44,226 nucleotides of DNA, taken from contig JAOTRV010000033.1 of assembly GCA_030247575.1 (NCBI GenBank), positions 1 through 44,226 of the forward strand. The letters are read 5' to 3'. A program made the position numbers and the translations under genes. Shown piece by piece: positions 1 through 8,590 of the stretch. Within the stretch, counting starts at the first letter, position 1. Every line of letters starts with the position of its first letter. The notes beneath the pieces are model-generated. The model saw nothing but the letters and a program-made list of their open reading frames with translations, was not told where the DNA came from and made no database searches. The stretch comes from Sulfuritalea sp. Its GTDB lineage: Bacteria; Pseudomonadota; Gammaproteobacteria; Burkholderiales; Rhodocyclaceae.

Positions 1-1046
1 TCGACGGCCTGCTGCACATCACCGACCTGGCTTGGCGCCGCGTGCGTCATCCGTCGGAAGTGCTCAACGTCGGCGACGAAGTCACCGCCAAGGTGCTCAA
101 GTTCGACCAGGAAAAGAACCGCGTCTCGCTGGGCATGAAGCAGCTCGGCGAAGATCCGTGGGTGGGAATCTCCCGCCGCTACCCGGCCGGCACGCGCCTG
201 TTCGGCAAGGTCACCAACCTGACCGACTACGGTTCCTTCGTCGAGATCGAGCAGGGCATCGAAGGCCTGGTGCACGTTTCCGAAATGGACTGGACCAACA
301 AGAACATCCACCCGACCAAGGTCGTCCAGCTCGGCGACGAGGTCGAAGTGATGATCCTCGAAATCGACGAAGACCGTCGCCGCATTTCGCTCGGCATGAA
401 GCAGTGCATGGCGAACCCGTGGGACGATTTTGCGATGAACCACAAGAAGGGCGACAAGGTCCGCGGCGCCATCAAGTCGATCACCGACTTCGGCATCTTC
501 ATCGGGCTGCCCGGCGGCATCGACGGCCTGGTGCACCTGTCCGACCTGTCTTGGTCGGCCACCGGCGAGGAAGCCAAGCAGAACTTCAAGAAGGGCGATG
601 AAGTCGAGGCCGTGGTGCTGTCCATCGACGTCGAGAAGGAGCGCATTTCGCTCGGCGTCAAGCAGCTCGATGGGGATCCCTTCACCAGCTTCGTTGCCAC
701 GCACGACAAGAACAGCCTGGTTTCCGGTACGGTGACCAGCGTCGATCAGCGCGGTGCGGTGATCGATCTGGGCTCCGAAGTCGAAGGCTATCTGCGCGTC
801 TCCGAGTTCTCGCGCGATCGCATCGAGGACCTGACCCAGCATCTGAAAGTCGGCGAAACGATCGAAACCATGATCATCAACGTGGATCGCAAGACGCGTT
901 CGATCAATCTTTCGATCAAGGCCAAGGATCAGGTGGAACAGAGCCAGGCGATGCAGAAGCTGGCCGCCGACAGCTCGGCCAGCAGCGGCACGACCAACCT
1001 GGGCGCGCTGTTGAAGGCCAAGCTTAACCAGAATCAGCCGCAATAA
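1..1046 (+). CDS. rpsA: 30S ribosomal protein S1, C-terminal part (5' end outside window)
   Basis: Ribosomal protein S1 binds mRNA at the small subunit and helps it dock for initiation. The reading frame is open from position 3, so 347 C-terminal residues are visible and the start lies upstream. The visible part holds the end of S1 domain 3 ([16 protein letters not shown]) and then three full OB-fold S1 repeats, at roughly residues 60-132, 147-220 and 234-307. Domain 4 carries [10 protein letters not shown]-like and [16 protein letters not shown] signatures typical of bacterial S1. A short low-complexity tail with alternating S/A and a Q-rich end closes the protein. ihfB follows 10 bases after the stop, the standard proteobacterial order, so the two are probably co-transcribed. 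Confidence 0.97.
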   Translation, partial: DGLLHITDLAWRRVRHPSEVLNVGDEVTAKVLKFDQEKNRVSLGMKQLGEDPWVGISRRYPAGTRLFGKVTNLTDYGSFVEIEQGIEGLVHVSEMDWTNKNIHPTKVVQLGDEVEVMILEIDEDRRRISLGMKQCMANPWDDFAMNHKKGDKVRGAIKSITDFGIFIGLPGGIDGLVHLSDLSWSATGEEAKQNFKKGDEVEAVVLSIDVEKERISLGVKQLDGDPFTSFVATHDKNSLVSGTVTSVDQRGAVIDLGSEVEGYLRVSEFSRDRIEDLTQHLKVGETIETMIINVDRKTRSINLSIKAKDQVEQSQAMQKLAADSSASSGTTNLGALLKAKLNQNQPQ

Positions 1047-1056
1047 GCCTGATCTC

Positions 1057-1341
1057 ATGACCAAATCGGAGCTCATCGCCCGGCTGGCGGAGCGTTTTCC
1101 CCAGCTGGTGGCGAAGGATGCCGACTACGCCGTCAAGATGATTCTCGATGCCCTCACCGCGGCGCTGGTCCGCAGTGATCGCATCGAGATACGCGGTTTC
1201 GGCAGTTTTGCGCTGAACTATCGGCCACCGCGTGTCGGTCGCAATCCGAAGTCGGGCGACAAGGTGCAGGTACCTGAAAAGTACGTGCCCCACTTCAAAG
1301 CCGGCAAGGAGTTGCGGGAACGCGTCGATTACCGGCCATGA
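1057..1341 (+). CDS. ihfB: Integration host factor subunit beta
   Basis: This 94-residue protein belongs to the HU/IHF family of DNA-bending proteins. The N-terminal helices begin [17 protein letters not shown], and the beta-arm region contains [20 protein letters not shown], which includes the family signature with the proline (NPKSG) that intercalates into the minor groove. Placement directly after rpsA identifies it as IHF-beta rather than HU or IHF-alpha. It would form a heterodimer with an IHF-alpha encoded elsewhere and act in nucleoid organisation, recombination and promoter architecture. The ATG is 10 bases after the rpsA stop with no strong ribosome-binding site, which fits translational coupling. 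A clear intrinsic terminator follows at 1367-1396. Confidence 0.96.
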   Translation: MTKSELIARLAERFPQLVAKDADYAVKMILDALTAALVRSDRIEIRGFGSFALNYRPPRVGRNPKSGDKVQVPEKYVPHFKAGKELRERVDYRP

Positions 1342-1366
1342 GTTGCGCCGTTGTTTCAGCATCAGA

Positions 1367-1396
1367 GCGGCACCTTGGGCAGGTGCCGCTTTTTTT
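1367..1396 (+). terminator. Rho-independent terminator after ihfB
   Basis: A perfect 9-bp stem (GCGGCACCT pairing with AGGTGCCGC) closes a 5-base loop and is followed at once by seven T residues. It lies 25 bases past the ihfB stop and only 30 bases before the lapA start, so lapA-lapB must depend on read-through or on a promoter overlapping this structure. Confidence 0.92.
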
Positions 1397-1425
1397 CGTG
1401 AATACTCAAATTTGACTACCTCGTC

Positions 1426-1683
1426 GTGACTACCCTGCTCAAGCTTCTTGTCTGGCTGGTGCGTATCGTGGTCTTCGTCGGCCTGTTCGGCCTGGCGATC
1501 AAGAACAGCGGTCCGATGGAGTTGCGCTTCTTTCTCGATCAGGCGTGGACGGCGCCGATCTCGGTGGTCATCCTCACCGTGTTCGCCATTGGCGTTGCCG
1601 TCGGCCTGACGGCGGCCCTGAGCGTCTTCCTGCGTCCCCGGCGCAATCCGGACAACTCGCCGGGCAAGCACAATGGAAATTGA
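1426..1683 (+). CDS. lapA: LPS assembly protein A (LapA, DUF1049 family)
   Basis: This small inner-membrane protein of 85 residues has two hydrophobic helices, about residues 5-25 and 42-68, separated by a short segment (IKNSGPMELRFFLDQAW) characteristic of the LapA/YciS family. It ends in a basic cytoplasmic tail rich in R, N and K. The start is a GTG at 1426, and no better upstream start lies between the terminator and this codon. The 3' end overlaps the lapB start by 11 bases, which indicates translational coupling. In Escherichia coli LapA and LapB act together in LPS biogenesis, with LapB controlling the stability of LpxC; the same role is inferred here from family and gene order. Confidence 0.92.
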   Translation: MTTLLKLLVWLVRIVVFVGLFGLAIKNSGPMELRFFLDQAWTAPISVVILTVFAIGVAVGLTAALSVFLRPRRNPDNSPGKHNGN

Positions 1684-2848
1684 ACTCTGGTGGCTGCTGG
1701 TCCTGCCGGTCTTTTTCGCCCTTGGCTGGATCGCGGCGCGGATCGACATCAAGCATCTCATCAAAGAGTCGCGCGCGCTGCCGCGCTCGTATTTCAAGGG
1801 CCTGAATTTCCTGCTCAACGAACAGCCGGACCAGGCCATCGAAGCTTTCATCGAAGCCGCGCGCGTCGATCCGGAAACCATCGAACTGCATTTCGCGCTG
1901 GGCAACCTGTTTCGCCGCCGCGGCGAGACCGATCGCGCGATCCGTGTCCATCAGAATCTCATCGAACGCGACGGCCTGTCGGCCGCGCAGCGGCTGCATG
2001 CCCTCTCCGAACTCGGCCAGGATTACCTCAAGGCCGGCCTGCTCGATCGCGCCGAGGAGATATTCCTCAAGCTGCGCGGCACCGACCGCGATGAAGAGGC
2101 GCTGAAGAACCTGCTGGAGATCTACCAGCAGGAAAAGGAATGGGCCAAGGCGATCGCCACCTGCGACGCCATGCCGAACCATTCCGATCACCTCTGGCAA
2201 AAGGAAATCGCCGAGTTTCGCTGCGAGATGGCCGCCAACGAAATGCTGCATGACCGCCACGACGAGGCGCGGCGCCTGCTCGACGAGGCGCTCGCGGCCA
2301 ACCGCAAATGCGTTCGTGCCACGCTGTTGCTCGGCGACCTGGCGGCGAAAGTCGGCGCTGGCGAGACGGCGATCGATCATTGGAAACGCGTCGAACAGCA
2401 GAATCCGGTGTATCTGGCGCTCGTCGCCGAGAAGCTGATGACGGTGCATGTGCAACTGGGTCGCATGGAGCAGGGCATCGCCCTGCTGCGCGGCTGGCTG
2501 GAGCGTCATCCTTCGCTGGACCTGCTCGACGCTGTGTTTCGCGCCGAACTCGAGAACGACGGTCCCGAGGCCGCCTACACGCTGGTGCGCGACGAGCTGC
2601 GGCGCAATCCGACCCTGCTCGGACTCGACAAGCTGCTCGAAGCGCAGATCATGGTGGTCCCTCCCGAGCGCCGTCCCGATCTGGAACTGATCAAGAACCT
2701 GATCCACAATCACACCCGCCGCGTCGCGCGCTACCGCTGCGACGCCTGCGGTTTCAAGGCGCGCCAGTTCTACTGGCGCTGTCCGGGCTGCGGCGGCTGG
2801 GAAACCTATCCGCCTCGGCGCACCGAAGAATTCGACATCACTCTCTAG
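1673..2848 (+). CDS. lapB: LPS assembly protein B (LapB), TPR and rubredoxin-type zinc ribbon
   Basis: LapB is an inner-membrane-anchored protein that recruits FtsH to degrade LpxC and so sets the rate of LPS synthesis. The 391-residue product has an N-terminal membrane anchor (about residues 3-20), a long array of TPR repeats from about residue 35 to 340, and a C-terminal zinc ribbon. Its metal-binding cysteines are C356, C359, C370 and C373, in CDAC and CPGC pairs. The ATG lies inside the end of lapA. One TPR near residues 225-233 contains the peptide KVGAGETAI, encoded by one copy of the dispersed motif described at 2347-2372; the TPR itself keeps normal length, so the protein looks intact. 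Confidence 0.96.
   Translation: MEIELWWLLVLPVFFALGWIAARIDIKHLIKESRALPRSYFKGLNFLLNEQPDQAIEAFIEAARVDPETIELHFALGNLFRRRGETDRAIRVHQNLIERDGLSAAQRLHALSELGQDYLKAGLLDRAEEIFLKLRGTDRDEEALKNLLEIYQQEKEWAKAIATCDAMPNHSDHLWQKEIAEFRCEMAANEMLHDRHDEARRLLDEALAANRKCVRATLLLGDLAAKVGAGETAIDHWKRVEQQNPVYLALVAEKLMTVHVQLGRMEQGIALLRGWLERHPSLDLLDAVFRAELENDGPEAAYTLVRDELRRNPTLLGLDKLLEAQIMVVPPERRPDLELIKNLIHNHTRRVARYRCDACGFKARQFYWRCPGCGGWETYPPRRTEEFDITL
2347..2372 (+). repeat. Dispersed hairpin motif, copy A (inside lapB)
   Basis: This copy matches the one at 21884 at 25 of 26 positions (core GTCGGCGCTGGCGAGACGG). CGCTG and CGGCG can pair around a 6-base loop. It is read in the lapB frame as KVGAGETA. Confidence 0.7.
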
Positions 2849-2855
2849 CAAACCC

Positions 2856-4178
2856 ATGAAAATCACAGTCATCGGCACCGGCTACGTCGGCCTCGTCTCC
2901 GGCACCTGCCTCGCGGACGTAGGCAATGACGTGCTTTGCCTCGACCTCGACGCGGCAAAGATCCGCACCCTCAACGAAGGCGGCATTCCGATCTACGAAC
3001 CCGGCCTCGAGGCCATGGTGAGGAAGAACGAAGCGGCAGGCCGCCTGCGCTTCACCACGGACATCGAGGCCGCCGTCGCCCACGGCGTGCTGCAGTTCAT
3101 CGCCGTCGGCACGCCGCCCGACGAGGACGGTTCCGCCGACCTGCAGTACGTGGTCGCCGCCGCGCGCAACGTCGGCCGCCACATGACGGGCTACAAGGTC
3201 GTGGTCGACAAGTCCACGGTCCCGGTCGGCACTGCCGACAAGGTGCGTGCCGCGATTGCCGAAGAATTGCAGGCCCGCGGCGCAAAGATCGACTTCAGCG
3301 TCGTCTCGAATCCGGAATTCCTCAAGGAAGGTGCGGCGGTCGAGGACTTCATGAAGCCCGATCGCATCGTCGTCGGCGCCGACGATGCGCGCGCCATCGA
3401 GCTCATGCGCGAGCTCTACGCGCCGTTTCAGCGCAGTCACGAACGCCTGATCGTGATGGACGTGAAGAGCGCGGAGCTGACGAAATACGCCGCCAACGCC
3501 ATGCTGGCGACGCGCATCAGCTTCATGAACGAGCTGGCGAACCTGGCGGAAAAGCTGGGCGCCGACATCGAGCTCGTGCGCAAAGGCATCGGCTCCGATC
3601 CGCGCATCGGCTTCCATTTCCTCTATCCCGGCGTCGGCTACGGCGGTTCCTGCTTCCCCAAGGATGTGCAGGCGCTGATCCGCACGGCGCAGGATGCCGG
3701 CCAGGAATTGCAGGTGCTGCAGGCAGTCGAGGCGGCCAATGAAACGCAGAAGGGCGTGCTGGCGAAAAAGATCACTACGCGCCTCGGCCAGGACCTCAGC
3801 GGCAAGACTTTCGCGCTGTGGGGGTTGGCCTTCAAGCCGAACACCGACGACATGCGCGAAGCGCCGAGCCTGGTCCTGATCGCAGACCTGCTGGCGCGCG
3901 GGGCATCGATCCGTGCCTACGATCCGGTGGCGGCTCACGAGGCTCAGCGCATCCTGGGCAAGAACTCGCGCATCAGCTACGCGGCGACGCCGATGGCAGC
4001 CCTGGAAGGCGCCGATGCCCTGGCCATCGTCACCGAGTGGAAGGAGTTCCGCAGCCCAGACTTCGATGCCATCAAGGCCAAGCTGAAGACGCCGGTCATT
4101 TTCGACGGCCGCAACCTCTACGATCCGGCGGCGCCGCGCCGGGCCGGCCTCGAGTATTTCGCGATCGGCAGGCTATGA
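2856..4178 (+). CDS. ugd: UDP-glucose 6-dehydrogenase
   Basis: This cytoplasmic enzyme oxidises UDP-glucose to UDP-glucuronate with two NAD+, supplying precursors for surface polysaccharides and, in some bacteria, for lipid A modification. The 440-residue product starts with the Rossmann dinucleotide motif [10 protein letters not shown]. The UDP-sugar dehydrogenase central domain contains the catalytic cysteine in [10 protein letters not shown] at C266, and the C-terminal UDP-binding domain contains [16 protein letters not shown]. Length is typical. The gene begins 7 bases after lapB, and its stop overlaps the rfaE1 start as ATGA, so it sits in the same envelope operon. Its exact product use (capsule, LPS or exopolysaccharide) cannot be told from here. 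Confidence 0.95.
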   Translation: MKITVIGTGYVGLVSGTCLADVGNDVLCLDLDAAKIRTLNEGGIPIYEPGLEAMVRKNEAAGRLRFTTDIEAAVAHGVLQFIAVGTPPDEDGSADLQYVVAAARNVGRHMTGYKVVVDKSTVPVGTADKVRAAIAEELQARGAKIDFSVVSNPEFLKEGAAVEDFMKPDRIVVGADDARAIELMRELYAPFQRSHERLIVMDVKSAELTKYAANAMLATRISFMNELANLAEKLGADIELVRKGIGSDPRIGFHFLYPGVGYGGSCFPKDVQALIRTAQDAGQELQVLQAVEAANETQKGVLAKKITTRLGQDLSGKTFALWGLAFKPNTDDMREAPSLVLIADLLARGASIRAYDPVAAHEAQRILGKNSRISYAATPMAALEGADALAIVTEWKEFRSPDFDAIKAKLKTPVIFDGRNLYDPAAPRRAGLEYFAIGRL

Positions 4179-5113
4179 CCATGAACCGCCTGCCCGACAC
4201 CTCGGCTACCCGCGTCCTGGTGGTCGGCGACGTGATGCTGGACCGCTACTGGTTCGGCGAGGTCTCGCGGATTTCACCGGAAGCGCCGGTGCCCGTGGTC
4301 AAGGTCGAACGCACCGAGGAACGTCCCGGCGGCGCGGCCAATGTCGCACGCAACTGCGCAGCGCTGGGCGCGCGCGTGACGCTGCTGTCCGTGGTCGGCG
4401 CCGACGAGGCGGGCCGCAATCTGGCGCAGCTGATGGGCGACTCGGGAATCGAGTGCAGCCTGCATGAGGATGCCAAGCTCAGTACCACGGTCAAGTTGCG
4501 CGTGATCGGCCGTCAGCAGCAGCTGCTGCGCATCGATTTCGAGAACGCGCCGGATCACGAAGTCCTGCAAGCCAAGCTGGCGGATTTTGAATCGCGCCTC
4601 GCGGCCTGCGATGTGGTGATCCTCTCCGACTACGGCAAGGGCGGCCTGACCCATATCACGGAAATGATTACGCTGGCCCGCGCTGCCGGCAAGCGGGTTC
4701 TGGTCGATCCCAAGGGCGAGGACTATGTCCGTTACACCGGGGCAACGCTGCTGACGCCCAACCGGTCCGAGTTTCGCCAGGTGGCCGGCCGCTGGAAGGA
4801 CGAAGCCGAACTCGAACGGAAGGCCGCTCGTCTGTGCGAGGAACTGCAGCTGGAAGCCTTGCTGGTCACCCGCAGCGAGGAGGGCATGACGCTGTTTTCA
4901 AGCGCTGGCGCGGTGCATGAGCCGGCCGTGGCGCGCGAGGTCTATGATGTCAGCGGCGCCGGGGATACGGTGATCGCCACGCTGGCTGTGATGCTGGGCA
5001 GCGGCTTGTCGATGTCGCAGGCCATGCGTCAGGCCAACCTCGCCGCTGGTATCGTGGTCGGCAAGTTGGGTACGGCGACGTGCTCTCTGAAAGAATTGAA
5101 ACAGGTCAACTAG
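4175..5113 (+). CDS. rfaE1: D-glycero-beta-D-manno-heptose-7-phosphate kinase (kinase domain only)
   Basis: This PfkB-family kinase phosphorylates heptose 7-phosphate at C1 on the way to the ADP-heptose used in LPS inner core. The product is 312 residues, so it holds only the kinase half; the adenylyltransferase half present in enterobacterial HldE is absent and must be encoded elsewhere. Visible motifs are [13 protein letters not shown] near the N terminus, [11 protein letters not shown] for substrate binding, and SGAGDT with the catalytic base D264. The chosen ATG at 4175 overlaps the ugd stop (ATGA); an ATG at 4181 is an alternative that removes two residues. The next gene, hldD, acts two steps later in the same pathway. 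Confidence 0.94.
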   Translation: MTMNRLPDTSATRVLVVGDVMLDRYWFGEVSRISPEAPVPVVKVERTEERPGGAANVARNCAALGARVTLLSVVGADEAGRNLAQLMGDSGIECSLHEDAKLSTTVKLRVIGRQQQLLRIDFENAPDHEVLQAKLADFESRLAACDVVILSDYGKGGLTHITEMITLARAAGKRVLVDPKGEDYVRYTGATLLTPNRSEFRQVAGRWKDEAELERKAARLCEELQLEALLVTRSEEGMTLFSSAGAVHEPAVAREVYDVSGAGDTVIATLAVMLGSGLSMSQAMRQANLAAGIVVGKLGTATCSLKELKQVN

Positions 5114-5121
5114 GAAAATCC

Positions 5122-5160
5122 ATGTACTACGTCGTCACCGGCGCCTGCGGTTTTAGTTCC
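5122..5160 (+). pseudogene. Displaced duplicate of the hldD 5' end
   Basis: Eight bases after the rfaE1 stop an ATG opens [14 protein letters not shown], nearly the same as the true hldD start [14 protein letters not shown] at 5220. The two copies agree in protein but differ at synonymous positions in codons 2, 3, 4, 6 and 8. The upstream copy uses GC-ending codons, as the rest of the operon does; the downstream one uses TAT, GTA, ACT and GCA. The upstream copy loses similarity after about 13 codons and its frame ends at a TAG at 5230-5232. It appears to be a non-functional remnant of an earlier hldD start displaced by an insertion. Confidence 0.75.
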
Positions 5161-5203
5161 GGCGTAACCCGCGCTCCGCGCGCGTTAGCCTTCGCTGAAA
5201 CCG
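5148..5203. repeat. 56-bp imperfect palindrome between the two hldD starts
   Basis: The left arm begins CGGTTTTAG and continues to GGCGTAAC; the right arm runs GTTAGCC to CTGAAACCG. The arms pair imperfectly around a GC-rich centre. The GGC(T)TAAC...GTTAGCC core and the right flank resemble a second element at 23199-23233 beside smpB, so this is probably a dispersed REP- or MITE-like sequence. It separates the displaced hldD start from the functional one. Confidence 0.65.
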
Positions 5204-5219
5204 ACTGCGGAGAATTGAA

Positions 5220-6218
5220 ATGTATTATGTAGTCACTGGCGCAGCCGGTTTTATCGGCGCAAACCTGGTCAAGGCGCTCAACGAGCGAGGCGTTACCGAC
5301 ATCATCGCGGTCGACAACCTCACCAAGGCCGACAAGTTCCTCAATCTCACCGATTGCGAGATCGCCGACTATCTGGACAAGCGCGAGTTTCTCGAACTGG
5401 TCGAGCACGGCCAGCTGGATGGCAGTGTCGAGGCCATCCTGCATGAGGGCGCCTGCTCCGACACCATGGAAACCGACGGCCGCTACATGATGGACAACAA
5501 CTACCGTTACTCGGAAACGCTGCTGGATTTCTGCCTCGAACAGGAAGTCCCGCTGCTCTATGCCTCGTCCGCATCCGTCTATGGCGGCGGCGGCGTGTTC
5601 CGTGAAGAACGCGATTTCGAAGCGCCGCTCAATGTCTATGGCTACTCGAAATTCCTCTTCGACCAGGTGGTGCGCCGTCGCATCGGGCCGGGCGGGCGCG
5701 ACGCCGACAGCCAGGTGGCAGGCTTCCGCTATTTCAACGTCTATGGTCCGCGGGAGCAGCACAAGGGGCGCATGGCGTCGGTCGCCTTCCACCACTTCAA
5801 CCAGTATCGCGAGTCCGGCAAGGTCAAGCTGTTCGAAGGCTACGGCGGCTATGGCAACGGCGAACAACGGCGCGATTTCGTCTATGTCGGCGACGTGGTC
5901 AAGGTCAACATGGATTTTCTGGAAAGCCGCAAGTCCGGCATTTTCAATCTCGGCACCGGACGTGCGCAGAGCTTCAACGAACTGGCCGCCGCCACGGTGA
6001 ACGCCTGCCGCGCGCTGGAGGCCAAGCCGGCACTATCGGTCGCCGAACTCGTGGCGCAGGGCATGCTCGAATACATTCCCTTCCCGGACGCCTTGAAGGG
6101 CAAGTACCAGAGCTTCACCGAGGCCGACCTCTCGCAACTGCGCGGCGCCGACTACCAGGGCGCCTTCGCCTCGGTGGAAGATGGCGTGGCCGAATACGTC
6201 AAATGGCTCGCCAGGTAA
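5220..6218 (+). CDS. hldD: ADP-L-glycero-D-manno-heptose-6-epimerase
   Basis: HldD epimerises ADP-D-glycero-D-manno-heptose to the L form used for LPS inner core. The product has 332 residues and is an extended [14 protein letters not shown] is the NADP-binding loop, Y140 and K144 in YGYSK are the catalytic pair at the same residue numbers as in the E. coli enzyme, and [11 protein letters not shown] follows. The start at 5220 has a good ribosome-binding site (GGAG at 5209-5212). The first codons are unusually AT-ending, and a second, GC-ending version of the same start lies 98 bases upstream, suggesting the 5' end has been replaced. The remainder looks normal and intact. Confidence 0.96.
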   Translation: MYYVVTGAAGFIGANLVKALNERGVTDIIAVDNLTKADKFLNLTDCEIADYLDKREFLELVEHGQLDGSVEAILHEGACSDTMETDGRYMMDNNYRYSETLLDFCLEQEVPLLYASSASVYGGGGVFREERDFEAPLNVYGYSKFLFDQVVRRRIGPGGRDADSQVAGFRYFNVYGPREQHKGRMASVAFHHFNQYRESGKVKLFEGYGGYGNGEQRRDFVYVGDVVKVNMDFLESRKSGIFNLGTGRAQSFNELAAATVNACRALEAKPALSVAELVAQGMLEYIPFPDALKGKYQSFTEADLSQLRGADYQGAFASVEDGVAEYVKWLAR

Positions 6219-6228
6219 GTCGCCGACC

Positions 6229-7131
6229 ATGAACTGGAAGACGCTCGAAGAGTTCGTCGGCAACACGCCGCTGGTCCAGCTCAAGCGCATTCCCGGCGCG
6301 GCGGCCGCGCGCCGCAACAACGTTATCCTGGCCAAGCTGGAGGGCAACAACCCGGCAGGCTCGGTCAAGGACCGGCCGGCCCTGTCCATGATCAAGCACG
6401 CCGAGGCACGCGGCCGCATCAAGCCCGGCGACACACTGATCGAAGCCACCTCGGGCAATACCGGCATTGCGCTGGCCATGGCCGCCGCCATGCGCGGCTA
6501 CCGCATGATCCTGATCATGCCCGAGCATCAGAGCGTCGAGCGCTGCCAGACCATGCGCGCCTTCGGCGCCGAACTGATATTGACGCCCAAGGCAGGCGGC
6601 ATGGAAGCCGCACGCGACCTGAGCGAGCAGATGGTCAGGGAGGGCAAGGGCATTGTGCTCGACCAGTTCGCCAATCCGGATAACCCCGTGGCGCACTACG
6701 AAACCACGGGGCCCGAGATCTGGCGCGACACCGGCGGCCGCATCACGCATTTCGTTTCCAGCATGGGCACCACGGGCACGATCATGGGCTGTTCGCGCTA
6801 TTTCAAGGAAATGAATCCCGCGATCCGCATCATTGGTTGCCAGCCGGAGGAAGGCTCGCAGATTCCCGGTATCCGCAAGTGGCCGGAAGCTTACCTGCCG
6901 AAGATCTTCGACGCTTCGCGCGTCGATCAGGTCGAGAACGTGAGCCAGGGCCAAGCCGAGGAAATGGCGCGGCGCCTGGCGCGCGAGGAAGGCATTTTTG
7001 CCGGAATTTCCTCCGGCGGCGCGCTTGCCGTGGCCGTGCGCATCGCGAACCAGGTGGACAACGCGGTGATCGTCAGCATCGTCTGCGATCGCGGCGATCG
7101 CTACTTGTCGACTGGAGTTTTCCCCGCCTGA
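6229..7131 (+). CDS. cysM: Cysteine synthase B (O-acetylserine sulfhydrylase)
   Basis: This cytoplasmic PLP enzyme makes cysteine from O-acetylserine and sulfide, or from thiosulfate in the CysM type. The product has 300 residues starting MNWKTLEEFVGNTPLVQL. The PLP lysine is K47 in GSVKDRPA, and TSGNTG is the substrate/phosphate loop. The shorter C-terminal region and the motif SSMGTTGTIMGCSRY favour CysM over CysK. The ATG lies 10 bases after the hldD stop; an in-frame start at 6181 would overlap hldD and is not supported. cysM at the end of this heptose block is a common betaproteobacterial arrangement. Confidence 0.94.
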   Translation: MNWKTLEEFVGNTPLVQLKRIPGAAAARRNNVILAKLEGNNPAGSVKDRPALSMIKHAEARGRIKPGDTLIEATSGNTGIALAMAAAMRGYRMILIMPEHQSVERCQTMRAFGAELILTPKAGGMEAARDLSEQMVREGKGIVLDQFANPDNPVAHYETTGPEIWRDTGGRITHFVSSMGTTGTIMGCSRYFKEMNPAIRIIGCQPEEGSQIPGIRKWPEAYLPKIFDASRVDQVENVSQGQAEEMARRLAREEGIFAGISSGGALAVAVRIANQVDNAVIVSIVCDRGDRYLSTGVFPA

Positions 7132-7143
7132 TCGCGATGCCCT

Positions 7144-7240
7144 TCACTTAAGAAGAATTACGTTCGCCCTGAGCTTGTCGAAGGGCCCTGATTATGCGAC
7201 TGGTGGTTCGACAAGCTCACCACGAACGCCTCCTAAGTGA
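7144..7240. repeat. 97-bp intergenic palindrome, possible bidirectional terminator
   Basis: Between two convergent genes the sequence forms a long imperfect inverted repeat. It opens TCACTTAAG and closes CTAAGTGA, with inner arms GTTCGCCCTGAGCTTGTCG and, on the other strand, GTTCGTGGTGAGCTTGTCG. This pair of arms is a well-known type of high-copy palindrome in proteobacterial genomes. Its position suggests it ends transcription from both sides, although there is no T-tract. Confidence 0.8.
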
Positions 7241-7251
7241 GCAGTATTGCG

Positions 7252-8505
7252 CTAATCGGGCAGGGCGATCTTGTTGTCGGTGCTGAACTGATAGTCGCGG
7301 AAGATGTGCTCCGCTGACAGCAGCCGATAACTGCCGTCGTCGTTGCGACGCGTGGTGTCCTTGAGACGGTAGGTATAGTGGCCGCAGGTCCAGCAGTCGA
7401 AGTTGCGCATGTGGGTGCACAGGCAGGTCTTGTCCATCACATGGAGCTTCTTCGCGTGCGGATGCAGCGCCACTTCGCGGTTGTAGGCCTCGATGTACTG
7501 GCAGCTACCGGTGGAGTCCAGCAGGTAGCCGAAGGCCTCGCAGTTCGGGCGGATGCCGGCGCCGATGGCGGGGCTGTTCTTCAGCATGCGCATTGGGTAG
7601 CCGGTCGGTGAAATCGTGTTCACCTCGATGTCGCTCTCGCTGGCCTTGAAATATTCCTGCTGTACCTTTTCCGGCAGTCCGCATTCTTTCGAAACGGTGA
7701 AGCGGGTCGCGACCTGGACCGCCGCGGCGCCCATTTCCATGTAGGCGGCGGCATCCGATCCGGTGAAAATGCCTCCGGCCGGAATCAGCGGAATATCGAT
7801 ATGCTCGGCCTTCATCCATTCGCGGATCTCGATCACGATCTTGGCCAGATCGTAGGCCGCCCAGTCCATGCCGAAACCCAGGTGGCCGCCGGCGAGCGGG
7901 CCTTCGATCACGACATAGTCGGGCAGGCGGCCGGTGCGCGCGCTCTTTTTCAGAAACAGCGTCAGGGCGCGCAGGGATGAAACGATGATGCCCAGCTTGA
8001 CGTCACGGAAGCGCGGATGATCCTCCATCAGCGCAAACGAACCGAGATGCAGGCCCGCAGCCAGTGTGATGCCGTCGATGCCGGCATCCAGCGCCGCATA
8101 GAGACGAACGCGCAGGGTTTCCTTCGGCGCATTCATGGTCAGCTTTTCCATGCAGTTGGCGAAGATCATGCCGTCGCCGCGCTTGGCCTCCATGGTGCGC
8201 CCGACATGCAGCGCCGTGGCTTCCGCGAGCAGGCCGAGGTCGAACTTGACCACGGCCTTTTCGGTATTTGCCACGTTGAACTTGTACTGCCTGAGCTTGT
8301 CTTTGACGAACTTGGTATTGAAGCGCCGGTCCGAAACCGTGGGCACCATGGCGTCGGAAATATGGCCGATGCCGCCCAGGCGTGCCGCCTCGAGGGCCAG
8401 CTCCGCGGTCGAAATGTCGACGCCCATGCCGCCGACCACGATCGGCACCAGTTCCTGCTTACCCAGCCGCAGGCGAAAATCATCGACGCGTTTCATTGCA
8501 GACAT
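7252..8505 (-). CDS. Nitronate monooxygenase-family FMN protein with Cys-rich C terminus
   Basis: This is a TIM-barrel flavoprotein of the nitronate monooxygenase (2-nitropropane dioxygenase) family. The family hallmarks are present: VPIVVGGMGVDIST near the N terminus, GGHLGFG in the middle, and IPLIPAGGIFTGSDAAAYM with AAAVQVATRF for FMN phosphate binding. About 60-80 residues at the C terminus carry several cysteines (SCQ, CLCTHMRNFDCWTCGHY), more than a minimal enzyme needs, and could bind a metal. The start is uncertain: ATG codons at 8529, 8505 and 8496 are in frame, and the last has the best-spaced GGA. Real substrates are unknown; members detoxify nitronates or act as enoyl reductases. 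It is transcribed alone, convergent with cysM. Confidence 0.85.
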   Translation of the reverse strand: MSAMKRVDDFRLRLGKQELVPIVVGGMGVDISTAELALEAARLGGIGHISDAMVPTVSDRRFNTKFVKDKLRQYKFNVANTEKAVVKFDLGLLAEATALHVGRTMEAKRGDGMIFANCMEKLTMNAPKETLRVRLYAALDAGIDGITLAAGLHLGSFALMEDHPRFRDVKLGIIVSSLRALTLFLKKSARTGRLPDYVVIEGPLAGGHLGFGMDWAAYDLAKIVIEIREWMKAEHIDIPLIPAGGIFTGSDAAAYMEMGAAAVQVATRFTVSKECGLPEKVQQEYFKASESDIEVNTISPTGYPMRMLKNSPAIGAGIRPNCEAFGYLLDSTGSCQYIEAYNREVALHPHAKKLHVMDKTCLCTHMRNFDCWTCGHYTYRLKDTTRRNDDGSYRLLSAEHIFRDYQFSTDNKIALPD

Positions 8506-8590
8506 TTCCACTATTTGACAGCTCTCCATTATCGCCTGCCGGCGGGCCGTTCTGTCGCCGCTGGAACGGAAAATTCTCGCCGCGCCGGGA

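Noticed and set aside
3818-4174. N-terminal extension of rfaE1 into ugd
   Set aside because: The upstream part overlaps ugd in another frame and lacks PfkB homology; ATG at 4175 overlaps the ugd stop as ATGA.
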